Part shown: positions 1-7,577 of the stretch, piece after piece | How the letters are laid out: each line of letters starts with the position of its first letter | Position numbering within the stretch: position 1 is the first letter of the stretch | Assembly: GCF_025753795.1 (NCBI RefSeq) | Contig: NZ_JAOWPS010000002.1 | Span: forward strand, 1,186,501-1,250,500 | Reading direction: 5' to 3' | DNA: 64,000 bases | Source: Mesorhizobium sp. YC-39 | Lineage (GTDB): Bacteria; Pseudomonadota; Alphaproteobacteria; Rhizobiales; Rhizobiaceae | Program-made: the position numbers and the translations under genes | The notes under the pieces: generated by a model | Told to the model about the DNA's origin: nothing | Seen by the model: only the letters and a program-made list of their open reading frames with translations | Databases searched by the model: none

Positions 1-523
1 GCACCTGGCCGGCAACGATCGAGTTCAGCATGCCCTGGCCGGCATACTGGAAGCCGCATTTGTGGATGACCCGGCGCGAGGCCGGATTGATGACCCGGGT
101 CGAGGCATGCAGCACCTGGATCGACGTCTTCTGGAAGGCGAGGTCGACCAGCGCGTGCGCGGCCTCGGTGGCATAGCCGTGCTTCCAGTAAGGCTCGCCG
201 ATCCAGTAGCCGAGCTCCAGCCCGCGGTCGGTGGTGTTGAGGCCGGCGCAACCGACGAAGGTTTCGGTGCCGGCCAGCGTCAACGCATAGGCAATTCCCG
301 CCCGGCGCGATGCCGCCATGGCGAGGAAGGCGCGGGCCTCGGCCTCGCCATAGGGATGCGGCATGCGGGCCAGCATTTCGGCGACATGACGGTTGTCGGC
401 AAGCGTCACCAATTGCCCGATATCGCTTTCACGCGGCGGTCGCATGACCAGCCGCTCGGTCGCGAGCACCGGGCAATCGATCGCGTAACTTTCGTCTTCC
501 GTGTCTTCCGCTTCGGCAACCAT
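1..523 (-). CDS. GNAT-family N-acetyltransferase (RimJ/RimL type), 3' end outside window
   Basis: The reading frame starts at the ATG at 523, seven bases or so after a GGAGGAC Shine-Dalgarno, and stays open to the window edge (174 codons seen), so the C-terminus is missing. The protein has the RimJ/RimL-type pattern: an early T-E-R-L-x-M-R-P segment, a central E-L-G-Y-W-I-G-x-P-Y-W-K-x-G-Y-A-T-E-A block that forms the acetyl-CoA loop, and a late N-x-A-S-R-R-V-I-H-K-C-G-F segment. Family members acetylate protein N-termini or small amines; the substrate here is unknown. It lies downstream of rplU-rpmA on the same strand, the usual rhizobial order before obgE, but a terminator separates it from rpmA, so it may be transcribed only by readthrough. 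Confidence 0.85.
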   Translation of the reverse strand, partial: MVAEAEDTEDESYAIDCPVLATERLVMRPPRESDIGQLVTLADNRHVAEMLARMPHPYGEAEARAFLAMAASRRAGIAYALTLAGTETFVGCAGLNTTDRGLELGYWIGEPYWKHGYATEAAHALVDLAFQKTSIQVLHASTRVINPASRRVIHKCGFQYAGQGMLNSIVAGQV

Positions 524-541
524 GTCAGTCCTCCAGGCAAG

Positions 542-570
542 AAAAAAGGGAGATGGAAACCCATCTCCCC
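542..570 (-). terminator. Rho-independent terminator after rpmA
   Basis: Read on the minus strand this is a GGGAGATGGG-type stem closed by a short TTT loop and paired with CCATCTCCC, followed directly by six T. It lies about 70 bases past the rpmA stop and before the acetyltransferase start. Confidence 0.85.
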
Positions 571-638
571 TGATCCTTTTCCTGGCTTGGCCAGACACCG
601 GTCCCGAGATGGGTGCCGGTGTTGTGGTGCGGAACCGG

Positions 639-908
639 CTACTCCGCTGCTTTGGTAATCGGGTTGACCGATACGTAGGTTCGGCCGTTGGCTTTTTTGT
701 TGAAGGTGACTGCGCCGGCTTCGAGCGCAAACAGGGTGTGATCCGTGCCCATGCCAACATTGACGCCCGGATGCCACGAGGTACCGCGTTGACGAATGAT
801 GATGTTGCCCGGAATCACGGCTTCACCGCCGAACTTCTTCACGCCCAGCCGCTTGGAATGGGAGTCGCGACCGTTGCGCGACGAACCGCCAGCTTTCTTG
901 TGTGCCAT
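639..908 (-). CDS. rpmA: 50S ribosomal protein L27
   Basis: An 89-residue protein beginning [16 protein letters not shown], which is the L27 signature, with the conserved [10 protein letters not shown] block at residues 34-43. L27 sits near the peptidyl-transferase centre of the large subunit, its N-terminal arm reaching toward the tRNA acceptor ends. There is no cleavable N-terminal extension of the Firmicutes kind: A-H-K-K follows the start Met directly. It follows rplU by about 100 bases on the same strand, the conserved L21-L27 operon, and ends at the strong terminator at 542-570. Confidence 0.97.
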   Translation of the reverse strand: MAHKKAGGSSRNGRDSHSKRLGVKKFGGEAVIPGNIIIRQRGTSWHPGVNVGMGTDHTLFALEAGAVTFNKKANGRTYVSVNPITKAAE

Positions 909-1007
909 CTAACTAACTCCGATGCGCCGCAAGGCGCCTAAAAGATCTTATGAACGCGTTCGCGTTCCGTTTCAAGTCCGATCCGGCGACGATTGCGCCG
1001 GTTCGTT

Positions 1008-1718
1008 TTACTTCTTCGCCAGTTCCTTGGCCTGCTCGCGCCAGTCCTTGATCTGGTCGGCGCTGAACGGCATGTGCTCGTCGATCTTGGCCACATCCTT
1101 GTCGGTGAGCTTGGCGATCTGCGCGAAGGTGGTGATGCCCTGTTCGTTCAACTGGCCGGCCGCAACCGGGCCGATGCCATTGATCACGGTCAGGTCGTCC
1201 GGCTCGCCCTTCGGCGCCTTGAACAGCGTCGCCGCGGCGGCCGCGGCCTTGGCTTCTTCCTTCGGGGCAGCCTCTGCCTTGGCTTCCTTCTTGGCCTTGG
1301 CCTCCTTCGGCGCGGCCTCGGCCTTCGCCTCGGGCGCTACCTCTGCCTTGGCTTCCGGGGCCTTGGCTTCCACCTTGGCGGCGGCCTTCTTCGACGGCTT
1401 GGCGCCACCCAAAAGGATCTCGGCGATCCGCACGGTGGTCAAAAGCTGGCGATGGCCGATCTTGCGGCGCGAATTCTGCCGGCGGCGCTTCTTGAAAGCG
1501 ATGACGGTGCGGTTCTTGCCCTGCTCGACGACCTCGGCAGTGACCAATGCGCCGTCGACGAACGGCGCGCCGAACGTCACATTCTCACCCTCGCCATGCG
1601 CGAGCACATGGCCGATCTCGACGATATCGCCGACCTGGCCTTCGACTTTTTCGATCTTCAGGAGATCGTTGGCGGCGACGCGATACTGCTTGCCGCCCGT
1701 TTTGATGACTGCGAACAT
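1008..1718 (-). CDS. rplU: 50S ribosomal protein L21 with C-terminal helix-hairpin-helix extension
   Basis: Residues 1-103 are a standard L21 ([12 protein letters not shown] at the start, [16 protein letters not shown] near 76-91), which binds 23S rRNA. Most bacterial L21 proteins end there; this one is 236 residues long. Residues about 104-172 are a low-complexity Ala/Lys/Glu/Pro linker, and 174-236 form a compact domain with [11 protein letters not shown], a helix-hairpin-helix core. The start at 1718 is chosen because it matches the family start; the frame stays open 27 codons further upstream. It is first in the rplU-rpmA operon. The function of the extension is unknown to me; a nucleic-acid contact is the natural guess. 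Confidence 0.95.
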   Translation of the reverse strand: MFAVIKTGGKQYRVAANDLLKIEKVEGQVGDIVEIGHVLAHGEGENVTFGAPFVDGALVTAEVVEQGKNRTVIAFKKRRRQNSRRKIGHRQLLTTVRIAEILLGGAKPSKKAAAKVEAKAPEAKAEVAPEAKAEAAPKEAKAKKEAKAEAAPKEEAKAAAAAATLFKAPKGEPDDLTVINGIGPVAAGQLNEQGITTFAQIAKLTDKDVAKIDEHMPFSADQIKDWREQAKELAKK

Positions 1719-2041
1719 TTTTTGCCTTTCGCTGTTCGGTCGGCCTTGATGAACCGCATCACGCGGTTCGGCCGTCTTTTTGTCAGTCTGCGGGTTCAAA
1801 AAACAAGCGGCGCGGAAGAACCCTCCACGCCGATTGCGCGCTGTCCCTAACCGAAGGTTGCGTCGAAGTCAAGGCAAACGGCGCAAAGCAAGCCGGGCGG
1901 CATTCGGCAAGCGATAGCAGGTCTCGAGAGACGAACCGTACGGCCCGGAGAGAAGCCCGATATCAGGCAGATTGGGCCTTGTAACCTGCCTGTGCAGCCG
2001 TTATCTAGTGCGCCGCGCCGGCAACGGCGGACCATGACCGC

Positions 2042-2131
2042 GGAGAGGTGGCAGAGTGGTCGAATGCACCGCACTCGAAATGCGGCATGGGTGCAAGCCC
2101 ATCGGGGGTTCGAATCCCTCCCTCTCCGCCA
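2042..2131 (+). tRNA. tRNA-Ser(CGA)
   Basis: A 90-base cloverleaf with a 7-bp acceptor stem (GGAGAGG at 2042-2048 with CCTCTCC at 2121-2127), discriminator G and an encoded CCA at 2129-2131. The anticodon loop is CTCGAAA at 2074-2080 with anticodon CGA at 2076-2078, reading UCG serine codons. The long variable arm (GCATGGGTGCAAGCCCATC region) and the GGTTCGAATCC T-loop are typical of class II tRNA-Ser. Confidence 0.97.
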
Positions 2132-2150
2132 CTTAACTCGGGCATCGCCG

Positions 2151-2837
2151 TCATGCGAGCGAGGTCGGGACAGCCTCCTCAATGGATGCGCTCTGGAGGC
2201 TCTTGATCTGCCTGATCAGGTAGGTTCGGCGCTTCGGGTTGGCGAAACCCAGGAGGAGCACGCAGGCGCCAACCTCGAAAGCGCTTCCGAGATCTTCATC
2301 CCGAAGCTCTCCAGCGATCCAGAAAGAGACGCAACCGCGGAAGTCGAAGGCAAGCTGTTCCGCGAGAATGGCGTGCGCAACCTTCTCCATGTCCATTGCT
2401 ATGCCGGCGAAGTCGCCTAGCGCCAGGGACCAGAGCTTCCGCGAATGCTGGTGAACCGTACTCGGAGCGGAACTCGCCACGCCGAGCGAACCCACCACGG
2501 CCTTGTGAACAGTCGGCTTCTCTAGCAGGAGCGCCACACTGATCCGTCCCATCACCAGCACGCGATCGATCGCATCGCCATCGGGTGCCTCGTCGCGGAA
2601 GCGCGTCGCCATCCGCTCGATCAGGCGGGATGACAGCGCCTGCATGATCGCGTTCTTGCTCCCGAAGTGATTGAACGGCGTCGCAAAACCGACACCCGCT
2701 TCAGCCGCAAGAGCGCGCATCGAGAATTCTGCGTCCGGACTCGCCTGGAGGAGCCGCTCGGCTGCGTCCAGCACCACGTCTCGGGCAAGTTGCCGGTTCC
2801 GCTCCCTGAGCGGCTGGAGCGACTTGTTCGCTGTCAT
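2151..2837 (-). CDS. TetR/AcrR-family transcriptional regulator
   Basis: A 228-residue protein. Residues about 15-65 form the TetR helix-turn-helix: A-R-D-V-V-L-D-A-A-E-R-L-L, then S-M-R-A-L-A-A-E-A-G-V-G-F-A-T-P-F-N-H-F-G-S-K, whose last part is the recognition helix. The rest is a helical ligand-binding and dimerisation domain with no clear ligand clue. It starts at 2837 with an AAGG-type ribosome site and is transcribed away from the SDR gene at 2956. The two palindromes at 2870-2901 sit between the two starts, so it probably represses both itself and the SDR gene. The inducer is unknown. Confidence 0.9.
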   Translation of the reverse strand: MTANKSLQPLRERNRQLARDVVLDAAERLLQASPDAEFSMRALAAEAGVGFATPFNHFGSKNAIMQALSSRLIERMATRFRDEAPDGDAIDRVLVMGRISVALLLEKPTVHKAVVGSLGVASSAPSTVHQHSRKLWSLALGDFAGIAMDMEKVAHAILAEQLAFDFRGCVSFWIAGELRDEDLGSAFEVGACVLLLGFANPKRRTYLIRQIKSLQSASIEEAVPTSLA

Positions 2838-2869
2838 CCTTTGTCCTTGAAGTTTGTCATCGCAGCTAC

Positions 2870-2901
2870 ATATATCATGATATAAAATTTATATCATGAT
2901 T
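2870..2901. promoter_or_regulatory. Double palindromic operator between tetR and SDR genes
   Basis: Two copies of the self-complementary word ATATCATGAT(AT) begin at 2872 and 2891, 19 bases apart, joined by AAAATTT, which makes the whole block nearly symmetric. It lies in the 118-base gap between the divergent TetR and SDR starts. It is much more AT-rich than its surroundings. TetR regulators typically bind such sites next to their own gene; binding is inferred. Confidence 0.75.
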
Positions 2902-2955
2902 ATCAACGCACAGCCAGGCCTCCCTTGGTGGCGGGCGATCTCGAAGGGGTAGCAG

Positions 2956-3795
2956 ATGAGCGATCCAAAGGTTTTCCTGATAACAGGCGTCAGTTCCGGT
3001 CTCGGCAAGGCGTTCGCCGAAGGCGCACTGGCTGCCGGGCACCGCGTCATCGGCACAGTGCGGAGCGCAGAGGCGGCATCGGCGTTCTCGTCGCATCCGA
3101 CGAGTCACGCCCATGCCGTCGTGCTGGACGTCACGAATTTCGGCGCGATACCAGATGGCGTCACAAAGGCCGAGCACGAGGTCGGCCCCATCGACGTGCT
3201 CGTCAACAATGCTGGCTACGGCCATGAGGGCATTCTGGAGGAAACGACACTGGAGGACGTGCAGCGGCAGTTCGATGCCAACGTGTTCGGCGCTGTCGCG
3301 ATGATCAAGGCCGTGCTGCCGGGTATGCGGGCGCGGCGTTCGGGGCGCATCATCAATGTCACCTCCATGGGCGGCTTTATCACGATGCCGGGCATCACCG
3401 CTTATTGCGGAAGCAAATTCGCCCTCGAAGGAATCTCCGAAGCGCTAGGCAAGGAGGTGAAGCCGCTCGGCATTTATGTGACCGCGCTCGCTCCGGGGCA
3501 GTTTCGCACGGATTGGGCTGGCCGATCGATGGTTCGCGCCGAGCGGAGCATTGTCGATTACAACGCCGTGATGGACCCCATCCGCGCGGCTCGCCAGGCG
3601 AAGAGTGGCAGGCAGCCCGGGGATCCGGCCAAGGCGGCGCAGGCGCTACTGAAGTTGGTCGGGTCCGACAACCCGCCGGTGCGACTCTATCTCGGCGCGG
3701 ACGCTCTCAAACTCGTCGAGGACAAAATCGAAGCCATGAAGGCAGAAATCGCAGAATGGGAAGCCCTCTCTCTATCCACCGACTTTGACGCATGA
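2956..3795 (+). CDS. Short-chain dehydrogenase/reductase
   Basis: A 279-residue classical SDR. The Rossmann motif T-G-V-S-S-G-L-G is at residues 10-17, N-N-A-G at 84-87, and the catalytic Ser, Tyr and Lys are S137, Y150 and K154 in the Y-C-G-S-K arrangement. The C-terminus, with P-V-R-L-Y-L-G-A-D-A, resembles the oxidoreductase group often annotated only as SDR. The substrate cannot be read from sequence. A GGGG-type ribosome site lies about ten bases before the ATG. It is divergent from the TetR gene and probably controlled by it through the palindromes at 2870-2901. The 145 bases after it hold no gene I can support. Confidence 0.92.
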   Translation: MSDPKVFLITGVSSGLGKAFAEGALAAGHRVIGTVRSAEAASAFSSHPTSHAHAVVLDVTNFGAIPDGVTKAEHEVGPIDVLVNNAGYGHEGILEETTLEDVQRQFDANVFGAVAMIKAVLPGMRARRSGRIINVTSMGGFITMPGITAYCGSKFALEGISEALGKEVKPLGIYVTALAPGQFRTDWAGRSMVRAERSIVDYNAVMDPIRAARQAKSGRQPGDPAKAAQALLKLVGSDNPPVRLYLGADALKLVEDKIEAMKAEIAEWEALSLSTDFDA

Positions 3796-3940
3796 GGCGA
3801 CAGCAAAAGAGCATGACGGAGGCGCGCGCGTCGCGGGCGGGCTCCGTTTAAAATTCGACCAATCTTCTCAGGTCCGCCGCGGCCCCTGCCTCTTTCTGGC
3901 AGGCCGCCAGGCGGTTCTTGTCACATCGAGCGGGAGACCT

Positions 3941-4678
3941 CTAGCTCGTCCCCTGCTGCTCGCTGCGACCGCTCCCGCGCGGTACTTTGTCCAGCGGGCA
4001 TGACTTGCACAGGCTCAGCGAGGCGATGCGGTATCTGAGGCAGCAGAGCCGCCGCCGGCGCCGGCCTTCGCGGTAGCGGACGGGCTCAAACAGGTCGTTC
4101 TTGCGGCCGTCGGGCCAGAGCCGCGTGGCAAGCAGCGCTCTGGCATCAGTGACGCCGGGATGCGCTTCACCGAGAAAAGCCGCGCATTCGCTGACGATGG
4201 TCTCCGCGACATTGCCGGCATTGCTCCACAGGGTCTTGGCCGGCAGGCCGCTGGCGCGCGAGATCGCCGCGATCAAAGGCGCCAGATGATCCTCGACGAG
4301 TGGCCAAAACCTCTGCACCCCTGAAACAGGCAGACGCGCGCCTTCGCCGGGCAAGCGAATGGCCAATGTCCTGCTGTCCGGCGAAAGCACGATGCCGATA
4401 CGATCGATGGCGGTCGGCAGCAGCCAGTCGGCCGCGATATTGGCAATGAGCGCAGGCGGCAGCAGCTGCGAGAAATGCCATTTCGACCATTGCGTGGCCA
4501 CTGCCTGCTCATCCGGTTCGGCATAATTCGTCGCGAAGGCGCTGAGCATTCGCCGCAGCCTGTCTCCGTCCAGAAGCGCGGCGCCCGGAACATGAGGCCG
4601 CGGGTCGTCCTCCAGCACCAGGGACTCGGCAATCGCGGCAAGCTTGCCGGGAAAGAACGCGGACAATGCCGGAATCAT
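3941..4678 (-). CDS. fhuF: FhuF-like siderophore-iron reductase (2Fe-2S)
   Basis: A 245-residue protein beginning M-I-P-A-L-S-A-F-F-P. The C-terminus carries the FhuF iron-sulfur ligand set: Cys212, Cys213, Cys224 and Cys227 (C-C-x10-C-x2-C). FhuF-family proteins hold a 2Fe-2S cluster and reduce ferric iron in hydroxamate siderophores in the cytoplasm so that it is released. The start at 4678 overlaps the permease stop in an ATGA arrangement, so the two are translationally coupled. The frame is open far upstream but that part is a shadow of the permease gene. It is the last gene of the iron operon. Confidence 0.88.
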   Translation of the reverse strand: MIPALSAFFPGKLAAIAESLVLEDDPRPHVPGAALLDGDRLRRMLSAFATNYAEPDEQAVATQWSKWHFSQLLPPALIANIAADWLLPTAIDRIGIVLSPDSRTLAIRLPGEGARLPVSGVQRFWPLVEDHLAPLIAAISRASGLPAKTLWSNAGNVAETIVSECAAFLGEAHPGVTDARALLATRLWPDGRKNDLFEPVRYREGRRRRRLCCLRYRIASLSLCKSCPLDKVPRGSGRSEQQGTS

Positions 4679-6672
4679 CGTCGGGAAATCAGCGCCGCAT
4701 AGAACGCCCCTCCGATGACAGTCGACACCAGGCCGGCCGGCACCTGCCACGGAAAGGCGATGGTCCGGCCGATCCAGTCGGCCAGCACCATCAGTGCCGC
4801 GCCGATGAGGGCAGCGGCGTAGGCCTGCGCGACCGGTTTCCTGAAACCGCTGAGCCTGGCGAGATGCGGCCCCATCAGGCCGACGAAACTCAACGGTCCC
4901 GCTAGCACCGTGGCCGCGCCGGTCAAGACTGCGGCCACCAGAAGCAGCAGGACCCGGCTTTGCCATTCCGACACGCCGAGGCCGATGCTGGCGGCACGCC
5001 CAAGCGGCAGAATGGCGAGCCAGCGCGATACAAACGGCACGATGGTAAGTGCCGCGAGCGCCGGAAGGCAGGCAAAGGCCGCCTGGCCCGGCGTGACCGC
5101 ATAGGTCGAGCCAGACAGCCAGACGAGCACATTGAGAATGCGGGGATCGCCAAGGGCGGTGAGATAGGTCAGCATCGAAGCGACGATCGAGCCGAGCGCC
5201 ACACCGATCAAGAGCAGATGCTCGGACGAAAAGGCCGAGCGCCGGCTGAGCCAGAGCACCGTCATCAGCATTACGAAGGCGCCGCAGGAAGCGAAAAGCG
5301 CCATTGAGACGCGATCCATCGGCGGCAGCAGGAAGGCCGCCAGAATCAGGAAAATCCCCGCGCCCGAGGAAACGCCAAGCAGTTCGGGGCTGGCCAGCGC
5401 ATTTCCAGTGATCTTCTGGATCAGCAGGCCGGCGAGCGCCAACATGAGACCAGCCATGGCAGCCGCGGCAACGCGCGGCAGCCGCCACGGCATGAGATCG
5501 GCAAAATCCCCGCCGAAAGCGATATGCCAGCCCTGCGGGGTTCGGCCGACGAAAAGTGCCACGGCGAGCACCGCAAGCACCGCCAGGCCGAGCAGGATTT
5601 TCGACCGATCGGTAACGGCCACAGGGAAACTCGCGGCCATCGGCGCGCCCGATCCCCAGCCCTCGGCGGCTGGACGAATCTGGCGCATCAGCCAGATGAG
5701 AAGTGGCGCGCCGAAAATGGCCGTGATCGCGCCCGCCGGCACTTCCACGCCGCCGGTCACGAAGACGAGCGCCTGGTCGGTCATCGCCAGCAGGCCTGCG
5801 CCGATCAGCGGCGCGGCCAGCAGCCTTTCACCGAACAGCCTCGCCCCGGCATGGCGCGCGATGGTCGGGGCGGCAAGGCCAACGAAGCTGATGAGACCGA
5901 CCGCCGCCGCGATCATGGCACTCAGCACCACGGCAATGCCAAGCCCCAGCAAACGGGTGGAAAGCAGCGGCACGCCAAGGCTGAGGGCGCCGGCCTCATC
6001 GAGGTCGAGCAGCTTGAGGCGCCGCGAAAGCAAGGTGGTAGCAGCCAGCGCCACAGCCAGTCGCGGCAACAGGCCAAGCGTGGTGCTCCAGCTGTTCTGC
6101 ACCAGCGACCCCGCCTCCCACACATAGAGATCGTTGACCGCATCGAAATGGGTCATCATCAGCATCGATCCGAGCGAGCCCAGGCTCAACGAAACGACCA
6201 GGCCGGAAAGAATGAGCGACAGCGGCGAGAACCCGCGCCGCGCCGACAGGGCGAATACGAGCAAGATCGCCGTGGCAGCGCCGAGAAGGGCGGCGAAATC
6301 CCAGCCCAGGACAAGAAGCTGCGGCGCCCATAACGTGGCGACGACCAGGCTGCATTTGGCGCCGGCAAAGACACCCAAAGTGCCAGGCTCGGCCAGCGGA
6401 TTGCGCAGCACCTGTTGGAAAAGCGTACCCGCGAGACCGAGCCCGGCCCCACAGCAAAGCGCCACGCAAAAACGCGGCAGCAGGACGTCGCGCGCCATCA
6501 ACTCACGCAGATTGCCCGGCTCCGGCGTGAGCATGCTTGCCCATGCATTGAAAGGCACGAGCGCATTGAGATTGGCGGCGAGAAACAGCGTTGCCACCAG
6601 TATAATGACCGCGCCCCACAGCGCCGCACGGTTGAGCGCGGACAGTGGCTGGACAAGCACCGTGTCAGCCAT
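4675..6672 (-). CDS. fhuB: Fused double permease of a ferric-siderophore ABC transporter (FhuB type)
   Basis: A 665-residue inner-membrane protein made of two FecCD/BtuC-type halves, as in FhuB: each half has many hydrophobic segments and the conserved G-L-x-G-P-H-x-A-R or equivalent cytoplasmic loop (G-L-A-A-P-T-I-A-R-H in the first half near residue 275, G-L-M-G-P-H-L-A-R in the second near 605). It forms the whole transmembrane channel alone. The start at 6672 overlaps the end of the binding-protein gene by 8 bases. An ATPase partner is needed, but none is encoded next to it or anywhere in this window. Confidence 0.92.
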   Translation of the reverse strand: MADTVLVQPLSALNRAALWGAVIILVATLFLAANLNALVPFNAWASMLTPEPGNLRELMARDVLLPRFCVALCCGAGLGLAGTLFQQVLRNPLAEPGTLGVFAGAKCSLVVATLWAPQLLVLGWDFAALLGAATAILLVFALSARRGFSPLSLILSGLVVSLSLGSLGSMLMMTHFDAVNDLYVWEAGSLVQNSWSTTLGLLPRLAVALAATTLLSRRLKLLDLDEAGALSLGVPLLSTRLLGLGIAVVLSAMIAAAVGLISFVGLAAPTIARHAGARLFGERLLAAPLIGAGLLAMTDQALVFVTGGVEVPAGAITAIFGAPLLIWLMRQIRPAAEGWGSGAPMAASFPVAVTDRSKILLGLAVLAVLAVALFVGRTPQGWHIAFGGDFADLMPWRLPRVAAAAMAGLMLALAGLLIQKITGNALASPELLGVSSGAGIFLILAAFLLPPMDRVSMALFASCGAFVMLMTVLWLSRRSAFSSEHLLLIGVALGSIVASMLTYLTALGDPRILNVLVWLSGSTYAVTPGQAAFACLPALAALTIVPFVSRWLAILPLGRAASIGLGVSEWQSRVLLLLVAAVLTGAATVLAGPLSFVGLMGPHLARLSGFRKPVAQAYAAALIGAALMVLADWIGRTIAFPWQVPAGLVSTVIGGAFYAALISRR

Positions 6673-7573
6673 TGGCGCTACTTTCTTGCGGCAGGATCTC
6701 GGCAAGTTGCCGCGCGAAGCGGATGGCGCTGAAGACGCCGCCGCTCGGATAAATCACCGGCATGGCGGTGACGCGCCCCTGGCGCACCGCCGGCAGCGCG
6801 TTCCACAGGGAACTCCGCGCGAGGTTGCGCATGGCTTCGGTCGTCTCGGCGCCGCGGTCGAAATGGACGATCCGCGCTTCGGGATCGGCGGCCAGTTGCT
6901 CGATGCCGGCGGAAACCACGCCGGAGGCGTTCACCCTGCCCTGCCAGGCATTTTTTAGGCCGAGTTGCAAAAGCACGTCGCCGATCAAGCCGTTGCCGCC
7001 GAACACCGCCAAATTGCGGCCATTGGCGGCAAAGCGGCAGACATAAAGCGCCCGACCCGAGCGCACCGCCAGCGCCTGCCTCGCCCGCGCCAGGGTTTCC
7101 TCGGCGCGCTCGGCCCAGAGTGCCGCTTCATCAGCCCGATCGGTGGCCGAACCGACTTGGCGCAGCAGATCGATCATATGGGCGACCGCCGGCGTCTTGC
7201 CGGCGGAACTCTGCAGGGGGACCAGTGGAGCGATTGCCGAGAGCCGTTGCAGCACCGGCTGCTGCCAGGCTGCGAGCAGGATAAGCTCTGGCCGCAATAT
7301 CTGCAGGAACTCCGCATTGGGCTCGGTCAGCGGCCCGAGATCCTGCACGCCTTCGGGCAAAGCGGGTTCCGCCACCAGCCTGATGTAAAGGGCCCGGTTG
7401 GCGACGGCCAGCGGCGTTACGCCCAGCGTCAGCAAAAGCTCCGTCGGCAGCAGGTCCAGGCAAACCACCCGCCGCACGGCCGCAGCAAGCACCTTGCGCT
7501 GGCCGGACAAGACGAAAGGGGCGGTGAGTACCGCCCCGATCAAAGCCCGCCGGTGAAGGAGACCGCGCCGCAC
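6665..7573 (-). CDS. fhuD: Periplasmic ferric-siderophore binding protein (FhuD-like)
   Basis: A 302-residue class III solute-binding protein. The N-terminus (R-R-G-L-L-H-R-R-A-L-I-G-A-V then a hydrophobic stretch) looks like a twin-arginine or Sec signal, cleaved near residue 30. The mature part has V-V-C-L-D-L-L-P-T-E-L-L-L-T-L-G-V and L-R-P-E-L-I-L-L-A, the standard pattern of iron-siderophore binding proteins. It starts with GTG at 7573, four bases after the receptor stop, and overlaps the permease start. It would hand a hydroxamate-type iron chelate from the receptor to the permease; the exact siderophore is unknown. Confidence 0.9.
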   Translation of the reverse strand: MRRGLLHRRALIGAVLTAPFVLSGQRKVLAAAVRRVVCLDLLPTELLLTLGVTPLAVANRALYIRLVAEPALPEGVQDLGPLTEPNAEFLQILRPELILLAAWQQPVLQRLSAIAPLVPLQSSAGKTPAVAHMIDLLRQVGSATDRADEAALWAERAEETLARARQALAVRSGRALYVCRFAANGRNLAVFGGNGLIGDVLLQLGLKNAWQGRVNASGVVSAGIEQLAADPEARIVHFDRGAETTEAMRNLARSSLWNALPAVRQGRVTAMPVIYPSGGVFSAIRFARQLAEILPQESSANG

Positions 7574-7577
7574 GGCT

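Noticed and set aside
1992..2420. 142-codon frame over the tRNA gene
   Set aside because: It reads through tRNA-Ser and antisense to the TetR gene.
3785..4003. 72-codon frame after the SDR gene
   Set aside because: No ribosome site, no family pattern, and it overlaps the end of the FhuF-like gene.
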